DNA of 64,000 nt from Neoceratodus forsteri. Lineage: Eukaryota > Chordata > Ceratodontiformes > Ceratodontidae. The stretch is taken from positions 467,141,501 to 467,205,500 of the forward strand of contig CM028130.1 in NCBI GenBank assembly GCA_016271365.2, given 5' to 3'. The translations under genes and the position numbers were made by a program. Shown here piece by piece: positions 42,840-53,900 of the stretch; positions within the stretch are counted from its first letter, which is position 1; every line of letters starts with the position of its first letter. Under the pieces are notes generated by a model. It was not told the origin of the DNA. It saw only the letters and a list, made by a program, of their open reading frames with translations, and ran no database searches.

Positions 42840-44095
42840 GCTATCTGTATGGCAAGAAAGATTAAGAATTTAAAAGAAATAGAATGCCTTCCCAAAATGA
42901 GTAACTGGGATGTTGCTGTCCTCTTTTCTTTGCCAAAATCCACGCTGTCTGATCTGATTCAGGGTAAGGAGCACATTTTTTCAGAATGGCATACAAATCA
43001 AAACCCAAACTGGAAAATAAAGAGGGAGGGGAAGGTTGGTGAGGTGAAAAAAATGTTACTGCTGTGGTTTCCTACAATTAAGGAGAAGGAGGCATTAGTC
43101 AGCGGGCCACTTCTTACACCAAATGCCAAGCAAATTTCAGATGGGTTGGGGATGCATTATTTTAATCCAGCCAAAGGGTGGCTTCAGCACTGGAAATCCT
43201 GACATAACATTGTTTACAGATGTGCTCCCGTGGAAAATCTAAATTTAGATAAGCAAGGTGCTAGCTCCTGGATACAAGATGTGCTGCCAGACATTTTATC
43301 CTGGTACAGTCCAACAATAGTTTTAATGCTGATGAAGTCATTCTATTTTTCAGATACATCCATTATGCCATGCTTACATTTAAAGCTGAAATGCCAATAG
43401 GACGAAACAATGCTAAGGAGTACATTTCTGTAATGGTTTGTTGCAATATGAGTGGCACTGAAAAGAAACAACTTCTAGTCATTGGAAAATCTGACCAAGC
43501 CCATTGTTTCTGTGGTATTGCCTATCTCCCCCTTTGTACCATAACAACTGAACCATCTGGATGATTGGTGAAATATTTACTGAGCAGGTCACAGTGGAAC
43601 AAGCATCTTCATGGCAGGAAGATTACATTGTTGCTAGACAATTTCACCAGTCATCCAGATGTTCAAAGGCTTTGGAACATACAGTTGATCCTTCTCCCTC
43701 CAAACTCTACATCCATCAAATAAGCTCCTCAATCAGGGTGTGATTTATTCCCTGAAGTGACATTATGAGAAGGAGATGAGAAATGGTGCTGATCAAGATG
43801 GACAGAGGGGCCAAGCTGGGCAGCAACTGAGTGCATTAAAAGAATAACACTCTTAGATGCAGTCCGCCTTCTCAAGGCCGCATGGGAAGATGTCACTGAG
43901 GAAACAATCAGCAATTCTTTTTGGAGGGCAGGGTTTTTTAATGCAGTGGTGACCAGTATCCCTGATTCTCAGCTGGCTGATGAAATGGAGGAGATCACCC
44001 CACCTGACGGCCTCACAGAATCAGAATTTGAGAATCTGTGCTGTTTAGGGGACACTGAACCTGACCCAGAACAGAAGGGTGACATTGAGTGAGTC
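42840..44095 (+). pseudogene. pogo/Tigger transposase remnant
   Basis: The first frame (through 43202) has the N-terminal DNA-binding part: ECLPKMSNWDVAVLFSLP then KSTLSDLIQGKEHI, a pipsqueak-type helix-turn-helix. The CENP-B-like second HTH follows (WFPTIKEKEALVSGPLLTP, AKQISDGLGMHYFNPAKGW). The DDE domain follows: FNADEVILFFRYI with the first Asp (about 43321-43360), VMVCCNMSGTEKKQLLVIGK (about 43432-43491), and LLLDNFTSHPDVQRLWNI with the second Asp in another frame (about 43630-43685). LLNQGVIYSLK (about 43718-43752) is the usual D-Q-G block, but its Asp is Asn. A C-terminal region (RLLKAAWEDVTEETISNSFW) reaches about 44095. The enzyme would cut and paste the element at TA; frameshifts, stops and the lost third acidic residue make it dead. 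Confidence 0.82.
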
Positions 44096-44302
44096 CTTGA
44101 AGTCCAGACTTTTGACAACACTTAACTCTTGCTGTACCAAGGACTAATATATCAGTCCAGAATTCCTATACGTTCTAATTCTGTCGGGAGCCTATAGGGT
44201 TCAGACACACAGGAGACTGAGGTAGATGAATCAGAAGAGGATAAAACTCTGGTTTCATGCTCTGACATACAGAATGTACCTCTCACCCTCCAAAAAGAAG
44301 AC

Positions 44303-44480
44303 AGTATAGTGCAGTGGTTTAAGGCTCTGAGCTGAAAACCTGGAGACCTGGGTTTGAATCCCACAGCCCCCACTTGCATACTGTGTGATCCTGAGCAAGT
44401 CACTTAACTACCTTGTGCTCTCAGATCACGCCTGTAAACAAGCTTTCAGCTTAGTGTGTCTCTCCTGGTAAAAAAAAAAT
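44303..44480 (+). mobile_element. tRNA-derived CORE/MIR-like SINE
   Basis: An A-box match (TAGTGCAGTGG, 44307-44317) and a B-box match (GGTTTGAATCC, 44351-44361) lie 44 bases apart, the normal tRNA spacing. A MIR-like core follows (GTGATCCTGAGCAAGTCACT, then TAACTACCTTGTGCTC), and the element ends in an A-rich tail (about 44470-44482). It is inserted in the 3' part of the Tigger element. It is a SINE, not a tRNA gene, because the cloverleaf is degraded and the non-tRNA body follows. Confidence 0.82.
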
Positions 44481-45120
44481 AAAACTAAAAGGGATGGAGC
44501 AGTGTGTCAACATTCTGCCGGACTGACAGCTTATGGAGAACACAGAAAAGAGCTTCTACAAATAAACAGCACCTGTATCCAGGCAGATGAAAAGAACAAA
44601 TTGTTTTCATAGTGAAGCTGAAAATGGAATCCTAAATCTTAAAACTTGATAAAAAATATGAATTTTAACAGTCATTAAAGCACTTACTGCACTATTTAAC
44701 CTGAACAGTTCACTCCAATACACCCTCTAAAGGTTTGGTCAGACATGTCTAAAAGACAACTCATTGACAACTTAATCAAACTGTTCACTATACTCCTTCT
44801 CTGTCAAGCACAACAAGCCTTAAGAAAAGTACAAACAGCACTCCCTATCCACTTCACTTAATCACAGCATCATAAACCACCAGTCCTCCTGATCCCAAAA
44901 CACCAAAAAATAAAGCTTACCAGAAAGCTATAAAAGTTACATACTTTAACAAATAAATACAATACTGTACTGTAACATGCGAGCGCTTATTATGTGTTGA
45001 GAATGTATTTTTTTTTTATAACCACATCCTCCTCCGCCTATCATGGACAGCACATATTATGGACAAAAAGGCATAAAACTAATCAGACTGTTATAAGCAG
45101 CTTTCACTGTACTGTACTGC

Positions 45121-45792
45121 ATTTTTTTCTTAATATTTTATTGAATTTCTGTATAAAAATACAATAACAGAGTTTCTTTAGGCAAGCATTCAAAAAGAGG
45201 CACATTACAAAACCATTCAATATTGCTACTGTCAGGATTTAAAATACCCCTGTAAATTGGAACAAGCATGTAGGGGTTACCAATAATTCAGAATAGAGTT
45301 TCAGGGAAGGAAGGTACTTTTTAACATTACAGCAATCATTCCAACATTTATAATGCAGTATAACCAGGTCTGCTATAAGCAGGGATGTTTATATAATTTG
45401 CTCAACACAGTGCACCCTATTTTCTGGGCTAAGCACCCCTTTATCCATCATCAGTATTAAAAGAAACTACATTTAACAGTCTGACAGAAATTCTGGCAGA
45501 AAAATAATTTAATCAGCATCACTAAGGGTCCCCTTTAACCTTACTTCTGGAGTTGCTGTACTTCAAACTAAGCAAATACAGACATTATTTAAATGAGGCA
45601 AATACCAACAATTGGTGAAACATATCAGCAGTCTAACTTGAACTTTAATGGGCGCCTCTTAATGCTATTCACAGCAGTTCTTACTTAAACCTCACATTTG
45701 TGGGAAAAGTAATATCTCTGTGTAAATTATAGTAATTTCAGTTTAGTAGATTTAACAGTTCAAAAGAGATAAAAACAAAGAATGGTACACAG
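45121..45792 (-). mobile_element. L1 ORF1-only (HAL1-like) element, 3' part
   Basis: Read on the minus strand this ends with an AATAAA signal (ttcaataaaatattaag) followed by a short A-rich tail that adjoins the Tigger right end. It contains no ORF2 coding text. It is the continuation, across the inserted hAT (45793-49159), of the ORF1-bearing part at 49168-50400, because the 8-bp duplication shows that 45792 and 49168 were adjacent before the hAT came in. Without the hAT the element is about 1.9 kb: ORF1 plus 3' UTR and poly-A. Confidence 0.6.
45785..45792. repeat. 8-bp target-site duplication of hAT-1, left copy
   Basis: gtacacag, identical to 49160-49167. Length and position fit a hAT insertion. 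Confidence 0.88.
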
Positions 45793-46139
45793 TAGGGCTG
45801 TGCGAATACCTTTTCCCAAATATTCGGCCGAATATTCGGTATTCGGGTCTCAAGTACTCGGTATTTGTTATTCAGTATTTGGTCAGAAATTGTGTTTTTT
45901 TAAGGAAACTTTAAAAAAGCACTTCAACAACACCATTAATCACCCATTGAACCTGGTATACCATACACCTCAATGACACTTCAACCGCCAACATAGAGCT
46001 CTCACCAATGCAACACAAGCTTCATGTGGCACACTCGATCCACCATACCACACACTTAGCACTCTGAAAACGATATCAAGCATTGCATTGGGTCAGCACT
46101 AGAAGGCGTACATGGTCACAGACATGGGGTAGCAAATGC

Positions 46140-46445
46140 TTTGGTCACAGGAATAGTGGTAGCAGTGGTTGTAGTAGTGGTGATGACTGAAGGGTGGCTG
46201 CTGCAAGAATGGCACCAGTGGTGGTGGGAAGTACACTGGCTGTGGATGTAGCAGCCATAGTGGTAGCAGGGGGAACACTAGTGGTGGTGTCTGCTGCTTC
46301 CTGCACAAAGCATGTATGCTCTAATTTCCCCCTACTATGGCACAAAAGGATATGAGAGTGAACGTACAGAAGGAACAGGTGGTGACACTAATAGTAGTTG
46401 TACTAATGGTGGTATTAGTAGTGGTAGTACTATTACCAATACTGC
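46140..46445. repeat. Interrupted GTG/GTA-rich triplet region
   Basis: Irregular runs of gtggtagtagtgg-like triplets with unequal spacing inside hAT-1. Open frames here encode Ser/Thr/Pro-rich low-complexity peptides and match no domain that I know. Confidence 0.55.
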
Positions 46446-46585
46446 AAGAACTAAAAGGCTTGCTTAGGGAGAAAAATATTTGAGCCCGCTGAATAAAGAG
46501 AGACACCTGTCTGTCATTGTCTATGTAGTCTATCTCACCACCTTCTCTGGAATTGTATTATATATAGAATAAAGTATGGGTTGGG

Positions 46586-46705
46586 GTGTGTAACAAGAAG
46601 TTTACACACACCTGAGGGTTAGATGCTACATAAACCCGAGAGGCGAAGCTCGAGGGTTTTATAAACCATCTAACCCCGAGGGTGTGTGTAACCGAGTTTA
46701 CACAC
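46586..46705. repeat. Hairpin (inverted repeat, ~50-bp arms) inside hAT-1
   Basis: The left arm (gtttacacacacctgagggt, tagatgctacataaacccgag) is matched in reverse by the right arm (ctcgagggttttataaacc, atctaaccccgagggtgtgt, gtaaccgagtttacacac). The loop is only about 10 bases (aggcgaagct). It may be a small palindromic MITE. Confidence 0.8.
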
Positions 46706-47889
46706 TCCCTAACGGCTTTTTATTTTATAATTAAGGGTTTCCTTGCCACAGCAAATATATAAATAAAAAGCTGTTGCTCTGCAACCGTGGTCTGGTTTCA
46801 GTGCGTCCGTGGTTGCGCCAGGACTGACACATCTTTTACTTTTTGGTTTAGTAGGGAAGGCATATGTTTGTTTGAGTATAGATTTTATGTTATAAAAACA
46901 CTTACCGCCGAGGCCCAGTGGCGGTTCATGATTCGGCGAAAAGGAAGCGGAAGCGGACAGCGTCGGAAAGCAGAAAGACAGGGGGACGTGACAAAGAGAG
47001 TAAGGAAACTATGCTTTCAGTTTGCTATAAAATGCTCCTTTATAAAGGCAAATTACACCACGTTTTCCCTATGGAAAAAAGGGAAAGCCAGTTATTATGT
47101 ATCAATAATATACAGTGGAGCATGACAAGATGCAATTCAATACTTTGTAGTAAATTACTTCACAAAATATTGGATGACTAGAGGGCTTAATTGCCATTAA
47201 ATTACATTGCTCCTTGCAGCATACTGCCCAATTTTGCAGTAATTTTGCAAAATACTGCATTGCATAATGTCTTGCGCCACTGTATGGACTATGTTTTATA
47301 ATCTTGATGCAGTGTTTCATCCTTGGGTATGTTAGTTTTGGATTGTTTTGTTACAAGGGTATCTCAGTCAAATTCATTTTAACTTCACTTATTTATGATG
47401 TGTGTTTCTTTAAGGGTTGTATATTCATAGTGTGTTTGTATGTTCCCAACATGCACCCTGACAAAGACCAGGTTCTGGTCAAAGCACCAGGGCTGTATTG
47501 GCATCTTCCAGCCATAGCACAAATAAATATATTGACAGCTTTATGCTCCACTGCTCTTAACTGTATTTTGTTACTGCAGCCTCCCCCCTCCCCCGAGTGC
47601 TTCCTTTGTTCTACACAGATTGTTTGGGGGGGTTGGCATCCAAGGGACAACACCAACAGTAATCACCTGGAAGTGCTGTACTATTGTGGGTCTATCATCC
47701 TCTCCCTCACCACTTGGGGCCAGTGAGGCAGATGCTTTGCTGGAGCTGGACCAAGCACGTTTGCAAGGTTGCTAAAGACATGATGGATCAGGTCACTAGT
47801 GGTTATCGTATAATACACAAATCATTACTGTGTAGTACCTGTGTGTGTGATGCTTTACTTAGTGCTTGTGGAACTACGGTAAGGCACGG

Positions 47890-47993
47890 GGTCATAATGT
47901 CACAAGACATTATGCCACATGCAAAAATCACACTGCCAATACAGTGCGATTTTTGCATGCGGCATAATTCTTTAAGTTTACGACATTATGACC
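47890..47993. repeat. Hairpin (inverted repeat, ~46-bp arms) inside hAT-1
   Basis: The left arm (ggtcataatgtcacaagaca ... gcaaaaatcacactg) pairs with the right arm (cagtgcgatttttgcatgcg ... gacattatgacc). The loop is about 6 bases, with a few extra bases in the right arm. It could be a miniature element or a structured part of hAT-1. Confidence 0.8.
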
Positions 47994-49159
47994 TGGTAGG
48001 CTACAGTAATATGGCAGCCTTACCAATTATACTGTACCACAAAAAAGTAGCAGCAAATAAAAACACTGCTACTAAGAAGGGGGAAGAAAAGGGCAACCTT
48101 TTTAGTCAAACATGGAACCGAGCAAGGAACTGACAGATGACATACAGTCAACTCAGTGAGACAAGCCTGCCCCACTAAGTGCAATGGTTTAATTAACAAA
48201 ACAACAACAAACAAACAAAACAAAATGCATGTGCACAGCTGTGCACACACACAGCACAGACTCGGGGAAGTTTTTCACATGCACAGGTTAACTGTGTGCA
48301 GTGGGCTGTAGACGTGGGGGGGGGGGAGTCAGCCAACACACTCCTCATGTGTACAGGGATCCAAGCCCAGAACCAGAGGACTAACAATAATAATTCAGTG
48401 AATCAAGCCTGACAAGCTTAGAACTGAAGATGTTTATTTCAAAATCTATGTGCACACAGCTGTGCACACGTGTGGCCCTGCCTCATGAAAAAATATATGA
48501 AGCATGCACATGCAGGGTGAAGCCTCATAAAATCAAATATTATGCATGTATACAGCAAATCATGAACAGTGACCTGCAGGAGGGTGAGTTTGCAGACACT
48601 CTCATAAGTCTTGCAGGAAACCAAGCCTGGAACCAGACAACTGCAAAAAAACAAAACACAAAAATAAAATGTGCTTCACCCAAAAAAATCACACTGGAGC
48701 TATGACAGACAGCAGCAGAGAAGGGGTGTTAGCAGACAGCTGTCCTAGTCCCTATAACTGAGTAAAGCAAAAATGACAAAATACCTGTCAGAAAGCCAAA
48801 CATAGCTTTTCTGACACTGATCAGACAGACTACTGACCCAAAAAAGCCTGTGAAGCAAAAATCTATTTCTTTTTTAGCAAGTTTAAGGTCTCAGAGGTAC
48901 TGCAGAGCAGCTCTCAAAAACCACTGTCTCCTGTCTTCTATCAGCTCAGAGTGAATAAGTCAGATGGTGTGCTTGCCTTTGAGCCCAAGAAACAGTTTTT
49001 GATTGACCAACAAAGCTGTGCGAGACTTGGAAATCTCACCGAATAGTAGCTCCCAAATAGTGGCCAAATAGTGAACTATTCGGAAAACGCATCCAAATAT
49101 TCGGGAAGCCTACTATTCGTGGTATTCAGAAAATACTATTCAGCCCATGCACAGCCCTA

Positions 49160-49167
49160 GTACACAG
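49160..49167. repeat. 8-bp target-site duplication of hAT-1, right copy
   Basis: gtacacag, identical to 45785-45792. Confidence 0.88.
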
Positions 49168-50400
49168 TGTAAGTGCGGTTACCTCACCACAGTATGGGTG
49201 GTAGTCTTCAGTCTCCATGCTGTGAAGTTCAAAAGGCACCAAAGTGAGGTGGGGGAGGAGCAAGGAGCTGAGAGATTATTACACGCACTACAGCATGCTA
49301 CTCCATCTTAACCTCTACACCCAGGATTGAGCTTTGATCAGCAGCTTACCCAAAGTTAAGTTTACCAACATCAAAACACACATTTTCACTGGGTTAGGTG
49401 TCAGACAGCATTCATAAAATTGTACAAAGTCCCATGCCAAATCTCCACTCCCCTGCCCTCTCCCCCTAGATTCACAAAATGACATATTGGGTCCCTTCGT
49501 CCTCACTGAGCTTCAATTTTCTGCATTAGTTTTCCAGCTTCTGCTGGATCCTCAGATTGGTAGGTCTTCCACTAGAAGTACTTTTAGACTTGTGGGCATC
49601 AATAACACGTGATGGATCCCCAGCTTCTGTAGTTTGTTCCTCACACCATCAAAGCCTTTTGTCCTTATGCTTGTGGCATAACTAAGATCAGGGAAAATAT
49701 GTATTTGTGTGTTCTGCCACTTCCACAGGTTTTTTGCATAGAACCCTGCAAGACACAGTTCTGTTCTCAGGTGATTCTCAAAACTGTTAGGAGGGCATAA
49801 GGGTTTATTTCCTTGTCCCTGCATGACTTCTCCCACCATGCAGTGTAATCCTGTACTTTCAGTATTGCAAAGTTGTCAGTGATATGAAGACTTTTACAAA
49901 GACACTGCTTTAGAAACTCCTTTGGAGAATCTCCCTTTGACCCTTCTGGGACCCTTAGGATTCTAATATGTGTGTGTCGCATGGATGACATTTTCTATGT
50001 TATCCGGCTGCTTTCTTATCAGGCCATTTTCTTTTGTGAGGCCGGCCAACACCATCAGGGCTTTGTCTGCAGTTTTGGAGGCACTTTTAGTATGGTCAGC
50101 CAGTTTCCCGACCTTAGTGTCCTGAATCTTTAGTTGTGAAACACATTCTTCCATGCACCTGTCCAGACTTAGAATTGCCCTCAGTAGTGCAGCATGTGAG
50201 GCTTGCAAGGAGTCGGCATTCTCTGATAAAGTTGCTGGGTCTTTGCTGGATGTTTGCTGACTCACTTTTGAATGGGCTCCTTCACCATCTGCCAGCCATG
50301 GACTTGCTTCTCCAAACCACCTCTTAAGCACCACGTCTCCAAGGTATGAAAATGTAGTATCGAAATGCTGCTTTCAGTCTCTAGTTTTAGAAACTGTCAC
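49168..50400 (-). mobile_element. L1 ORF1-only (HAL1-like) element, 5' part
   Basis: This minus-strand segment carries the ORF1 remnant (49500-50334) and some sequence beyond its stop, up to the hAT-1 insertion. No endonuclease or RT coding text follows it on the far side of hAT-1, where a 3' UTR and poly-A are found instead. An L1-type ORF1 with its own poly-A and no ORF2 is the HAL1 architecture known from mammals. The 5' boundary near 50400 is approximate, and a target-site duplication was not found. Confidence 0.6.
49500..50334 (-). pseudogene. L1-type ORF1 (Transposase_22 family) remnant
   Basis: The minus-strand N-terminal frame (49963-50334) has a Ser/Lys-rich start and a heptad-like stretch (ILSLDRCMEECVSQLKIQDT then KVGKLADHTKSASKTADKAL) consistent with a coiled coil. 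HTHIRILRVPEGSKGDSP (about 49925-49985) matches the RRM opening of L1 ORF1 (N-I-R-I-x-G-x-P-E-G). The C-terminal domain follows: IHIFPDLSYATSIRTKGFDG and VRNKLQKLGIHHVLLMPTSL (49590-49720), closely resembling the F-P-D-[FL]-S ... F-x-x-V-x-x-x-L-x-x-x-G block of that domain. The family protein trimerises and coats L1 RNA. At least two frameshifts are present. Confidence 0.78.
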
Positions 50401-50999
50401 GTAAAACCAGAAAGGTTATTTCTGTTAGTTTTAGTCTACACCTGTCAGAGCTCTGTCAAAGGGCTGTTGCTTACTCATCAGTTGGCCATGACCCCTGTAT
50501 TTTTTTAAATTCTTTCTACATTGGTATCAGTTGGACGTTAGCAGCGGCAGGGAAAGGTCAGAATATTTTTATCAGTGTCTCTGCTAAAACAGACTAGCTG
50601 TCACCAGAGAGTGCTTACAATCTCTTTGGACAAGTAACTGAAAGCATAAACAACCCTTTCATGTTTCCTGTAGGAGTCAGTCATGCTATACTAGACAGGA
50701 CAGGGACAAAAAAGCAGATGACTTTGTATATACAAAGTTTGGAGCCCAGATCACAGCAGTTTTTTTTTGTTTTTTTTTTATGAGAAGTCAGCTCAAGATA
50801 CATAGAATGTTGAATCTATGATATCGGAGTGCCATACTGGATGACATGTCATGGGGACGCAGCTAGAGAGTCTTAAGATCTGTCAGAGCGTGAAAGAGGT
50901 AGTCAGGGTTGGGACTACAAACAACTTCCATCTAAGGTTTGAGCCTGCTCTGACTCATCAAAGTATCTTGTGTGGTTAGTTATTCTACCATGCTAAATA
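50401..50999. other. Intervening DNA; nothing recognised
   Basis: About 600 bases without a gene. A T-rich run (50759-50780) could be the reverse of a poly-A tail of a minus-strand retroposon, but no body could be identified. Confidence 0.4.
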
Positions 51000-53900
51000 G
51001 AGAAGAGAAAGAGATAGGTTTTTCTGTGTGTGACCTACTGCATAAACATTTTATTTTTCATTTCTGTAAAATTACTGTTCCTCATAGACTTTGTGTTATA
51101 TACCCTGATGTGCTCACCATCTCTGAGACATGGCTGAAACCAACCATTCTTTCCCATGAGATTTCTATCCCTGGTTACAAAATTTCTAAGCGTGATCAGC
51201 ACTCTAAGCGTGGTGGTGTCATACTCATCTATGTTCATTCCTCCCTGACAGTATCTGAGTTGGCACAAACACCCCCGTGATGCCTCAGTGGTGGAGTCCA
51301 TCTATATCACTGTAGTCTTGGACAAGTGAAGAGGCTACTCATTGGCTGTATTTATCTCCAACCTAGTGCTCCTGCCACAACCCTTACTTCATTCATTACA
51401 TCCTGGTCCAGTCTTCCACCTACAGACTTAGTGCTCTGTAGTGACTTCAACAGTAATTGGTTAGGTACTGGGTTGGGGTCTGTCCATAATGCCCTGGCAG
51501 ATGCTCGTCTCTCACAGCTCATCAGTGAACCTGCCAGGCACAACAACAAATCTGGTCACCATACTCTCCTTGACTGGGTCCTCACTGACAACCCTCACAC
51601 ATTACAGCATCTGGTATACTCTGTGATGCACTGAGTGACCACTCTCCCATCTTCTGTGTATGGAGGAACAATTTTCCTAACCTGCCTCCGAAGGTCTTGT
51701 CGTCTAGGGATAAGACCAAGTTTAGCCCTCAAGCCTTCATAGCCTCCCTCTCCCAGGCTGACTGGTCTCTGGCCAACCACCTACCCAATGTTGACTCTGC
51801 CTTGGAATACTTCATAATACCTTCAACTCCATAGTCAACCTCCATGATCCTATGGTCAAGTGTAGTTCCAAGGGTGCCCAAGCCCCATGGCTCTCCAAGG
51901 AACTCAGAGGTCTCATGGCATCACAGGATGCTGCCTGGAAATCATTTAAGAGTTCTGGCCTGTCTGCAGACTGGCATGAATATAGATACTGTACCTGAGA
52001 AATCTATGTAAGAAAAAGCAGCACTCAGCTAAACACTCCTACCTCCCAAACCCTACAAACTAACCATCTCTCTAACACCAAAGAATTCTGGGACAGATAA
52101 ACTCCCTTCTAAAAATCAAATCCTCCTCCCTGCCTAATATCATGCACCTCAACAGCTCTGAGATCTCAGACCTCACAACTATTGCTGCTGAGTTCAACCA
52201 AGCCTTCACTGATCTATCAAAGCATAAGGTCTCCCCCCTGCTCATGGCCCCCATCCCTTCCCCCCACCACTCTTAATAGCTCCACCTTCCACCTCAAACT
52301 GACCACCGGGAAAGATGTCTTACATCTCCTTAGATGTATAAAGGATAACAGCTCTCCGGAGTTCAACTCCCTGGAGCCCTGCTTCTTAAAAATCAGTGCT
52401 CCTGCCATTGTCTCCCCCATGTGTGACCTGTTCAATAAGTTATTTCACTCAGGCACTGTACCTCACAAGTGGAAAGCTGCAGTAGTAGTCCCTATCCACA
52501 AGAGTGGCCCAAACTCTGCCTTTGAGAATTACTAGCCCATCTCTATCCTCTGCCCCTCTTGCTAAAATCCAGGAGAACATTATTCACTCTCAATTCCAAT
52601 CACATCTCAAATTTAAAAGCTCTTTCTCCATCTATTAGCATGGTTTCCGTAAATCCCACAGTATTCACACAGCCCTCATCAAGGTAACTTCTGAAATCCT
52701 CTGTTTTAGGGATAGAGGCCTAGTCACAGGTGCAATATTTGTTGATCTAACCAAGGCTTTTGACCTTGTTAATCACAATTTATTGCTCCAAAATCTACAA
52801 TTCTTAGGCCTTGACTTCTTATCTTTAAATTGGTTCTCCAGTTACCTCATCGGCCGTACTCAACGCATGAAATGGGCAGGCCAGAATTCCCCTTTCAGTG
52901 CTATAAGGGACAGGGTCCCCCAGGGCTCTATCTTAGACCTTCTTCTGTTCTCAGTATTTATTAATGAACTTCCTCAGCATTGCGGAGGTGCATCAGTTCA
53001 ACTGTACACTGATGAAGCCATTCTATACAGGTCCTCCTCTGATTTGACATGGCTGAACCACCAGTTACAGCAGGATTTCCGGATCCTTGAGGCATGGTTC
53101 CTCAACAATCTTCTTGTACTCAACACCAAGAAAACAAAAGCCATGTTTTTCTATCACCGCACTCCTAAGCTCACCTCTTCACCCCCTTTGTAATTTACTC
53201 CTCCTGTGGTGACACTCTTGAATTGGTGCCGTCATTTTAATATCTAGTTGTAACCCTAGATTCCAACCTCACTTTTGATGCCCATGTCACCAATGTCGTC
53301 AGGACCCTACAGCAGAAACTTGGACTTCTGTATTGCCTTTATCCCTACCTAACCCCCTCCTCCCACCTGGCCATAGCTTCCTCCTCACTTCTTCCTCTTA
53401 TTTCTTTTGGATCTCATATTCTTCTCTCCACCCAGGTCCCTACTCTTGCCTGGCTAAAACAAGCATACAGTACCACGTTTTGCTCTTGGTACAATCTCTA
53501 GGAAGCACCATTGCTCTATCCTTGCCTCTTTAGGTTGGACTTTCCTTGAAGCTAGGCTGCAATACTCCATCCTTTGCCTTATCTTTAAACTTGTCCATAT
53601 GTACACTCCTCCCTGTCTTATATCGTTTATCCTACGCAAAATGGTGACAAGGTCCTTAAGATCAGCTGGCCTTCCACTGTTAGTACTCCCTAAACCATGT
53701 CTAGCAAATGGTCAAAGAGACTTCTCCTTTCCGGAACCCTCTCTCTGGAACTCCCTCACACCCACGGTTCCAACCTGCCCTTCTTTAGATGTGTTCAAAC
53801 ACTCTCTTAACTCCCATCTAGTCTACTCCCAATATTGCACCTGTATTTGAGGTTATCCCACACATAGCCTTTTTGCTCCCCTCTCCCCTCTTTCCTCCCT

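Larger units (their letters stand above)
41870..45109 (+). mobile_element. pogo/Tigger-type DNA transposon, with two nested insertions
   Basis: The left end begins CAGTGGAGTCCACTAATA and the right end, reversed, begins CAGTGAAAGCTGCTTATA. TA dinucleotides lie outside both (41868-41869 and 45110-45111), as expected for the pogo group. The inverted-repeat match is modest, so the exact right boundary is moderately certain. Inside is a decayed transposase. Removing the 642-bp Kolobok MITE and the SINE leaves about 2.4 kb, the normal size of a Tigger element. Confidence 0.72.
45793..49159. mobile_element. hAT-type DNA element (hAT-1), 3.4 kb, apparently non-autonomous
   Basis: The left end begins TAGGGCTGTGCGAATA and the right end, reversed, begins TAGGGCTGTGCATGGG. 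Sub-terminal 'attcgg' motifs lie near both ends. The perfect 8-bp duplication gtacacag flanks it. These are hAT hallmarks. I found no recognisable hAT transposase (no C-terminal dimerisation block), so it probably moved with a helper enzyme or lost its gene. The interior holds a Gly/Ser/Thr triplet-rich region, two strong hairpins (46586-46705 and 47890-47993) that may be further small insertions, and a segment (about 47165-47290) related to the start of satellite B. Confidence 0.88.

Noticed and set aside
42840..44095. Domesticated CENP-B/Tigger-derived gene
   Set aside because: Stops, frameshifts, a SINE insertion just downstream in the element body and loss of the third acidic residue argue against a preserved protein.
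44307..44380. tRNA gene
   Set aside because: A and B boxes are present, but the stems do not pair well and a CORE/MIR-like body and A-rich tail follow, so it is a SINE.
46099..46506. Ser/Thr-rich minus-strand frames as a mucin-like exon
   Set aside because: They come from an interrupted triplet repeat inside hAT-1.
50136..50327. Plus-strand frame near 50.2 kb
   Set aside because: It is the antisense shadow of the L1-type ORF1 remnant.
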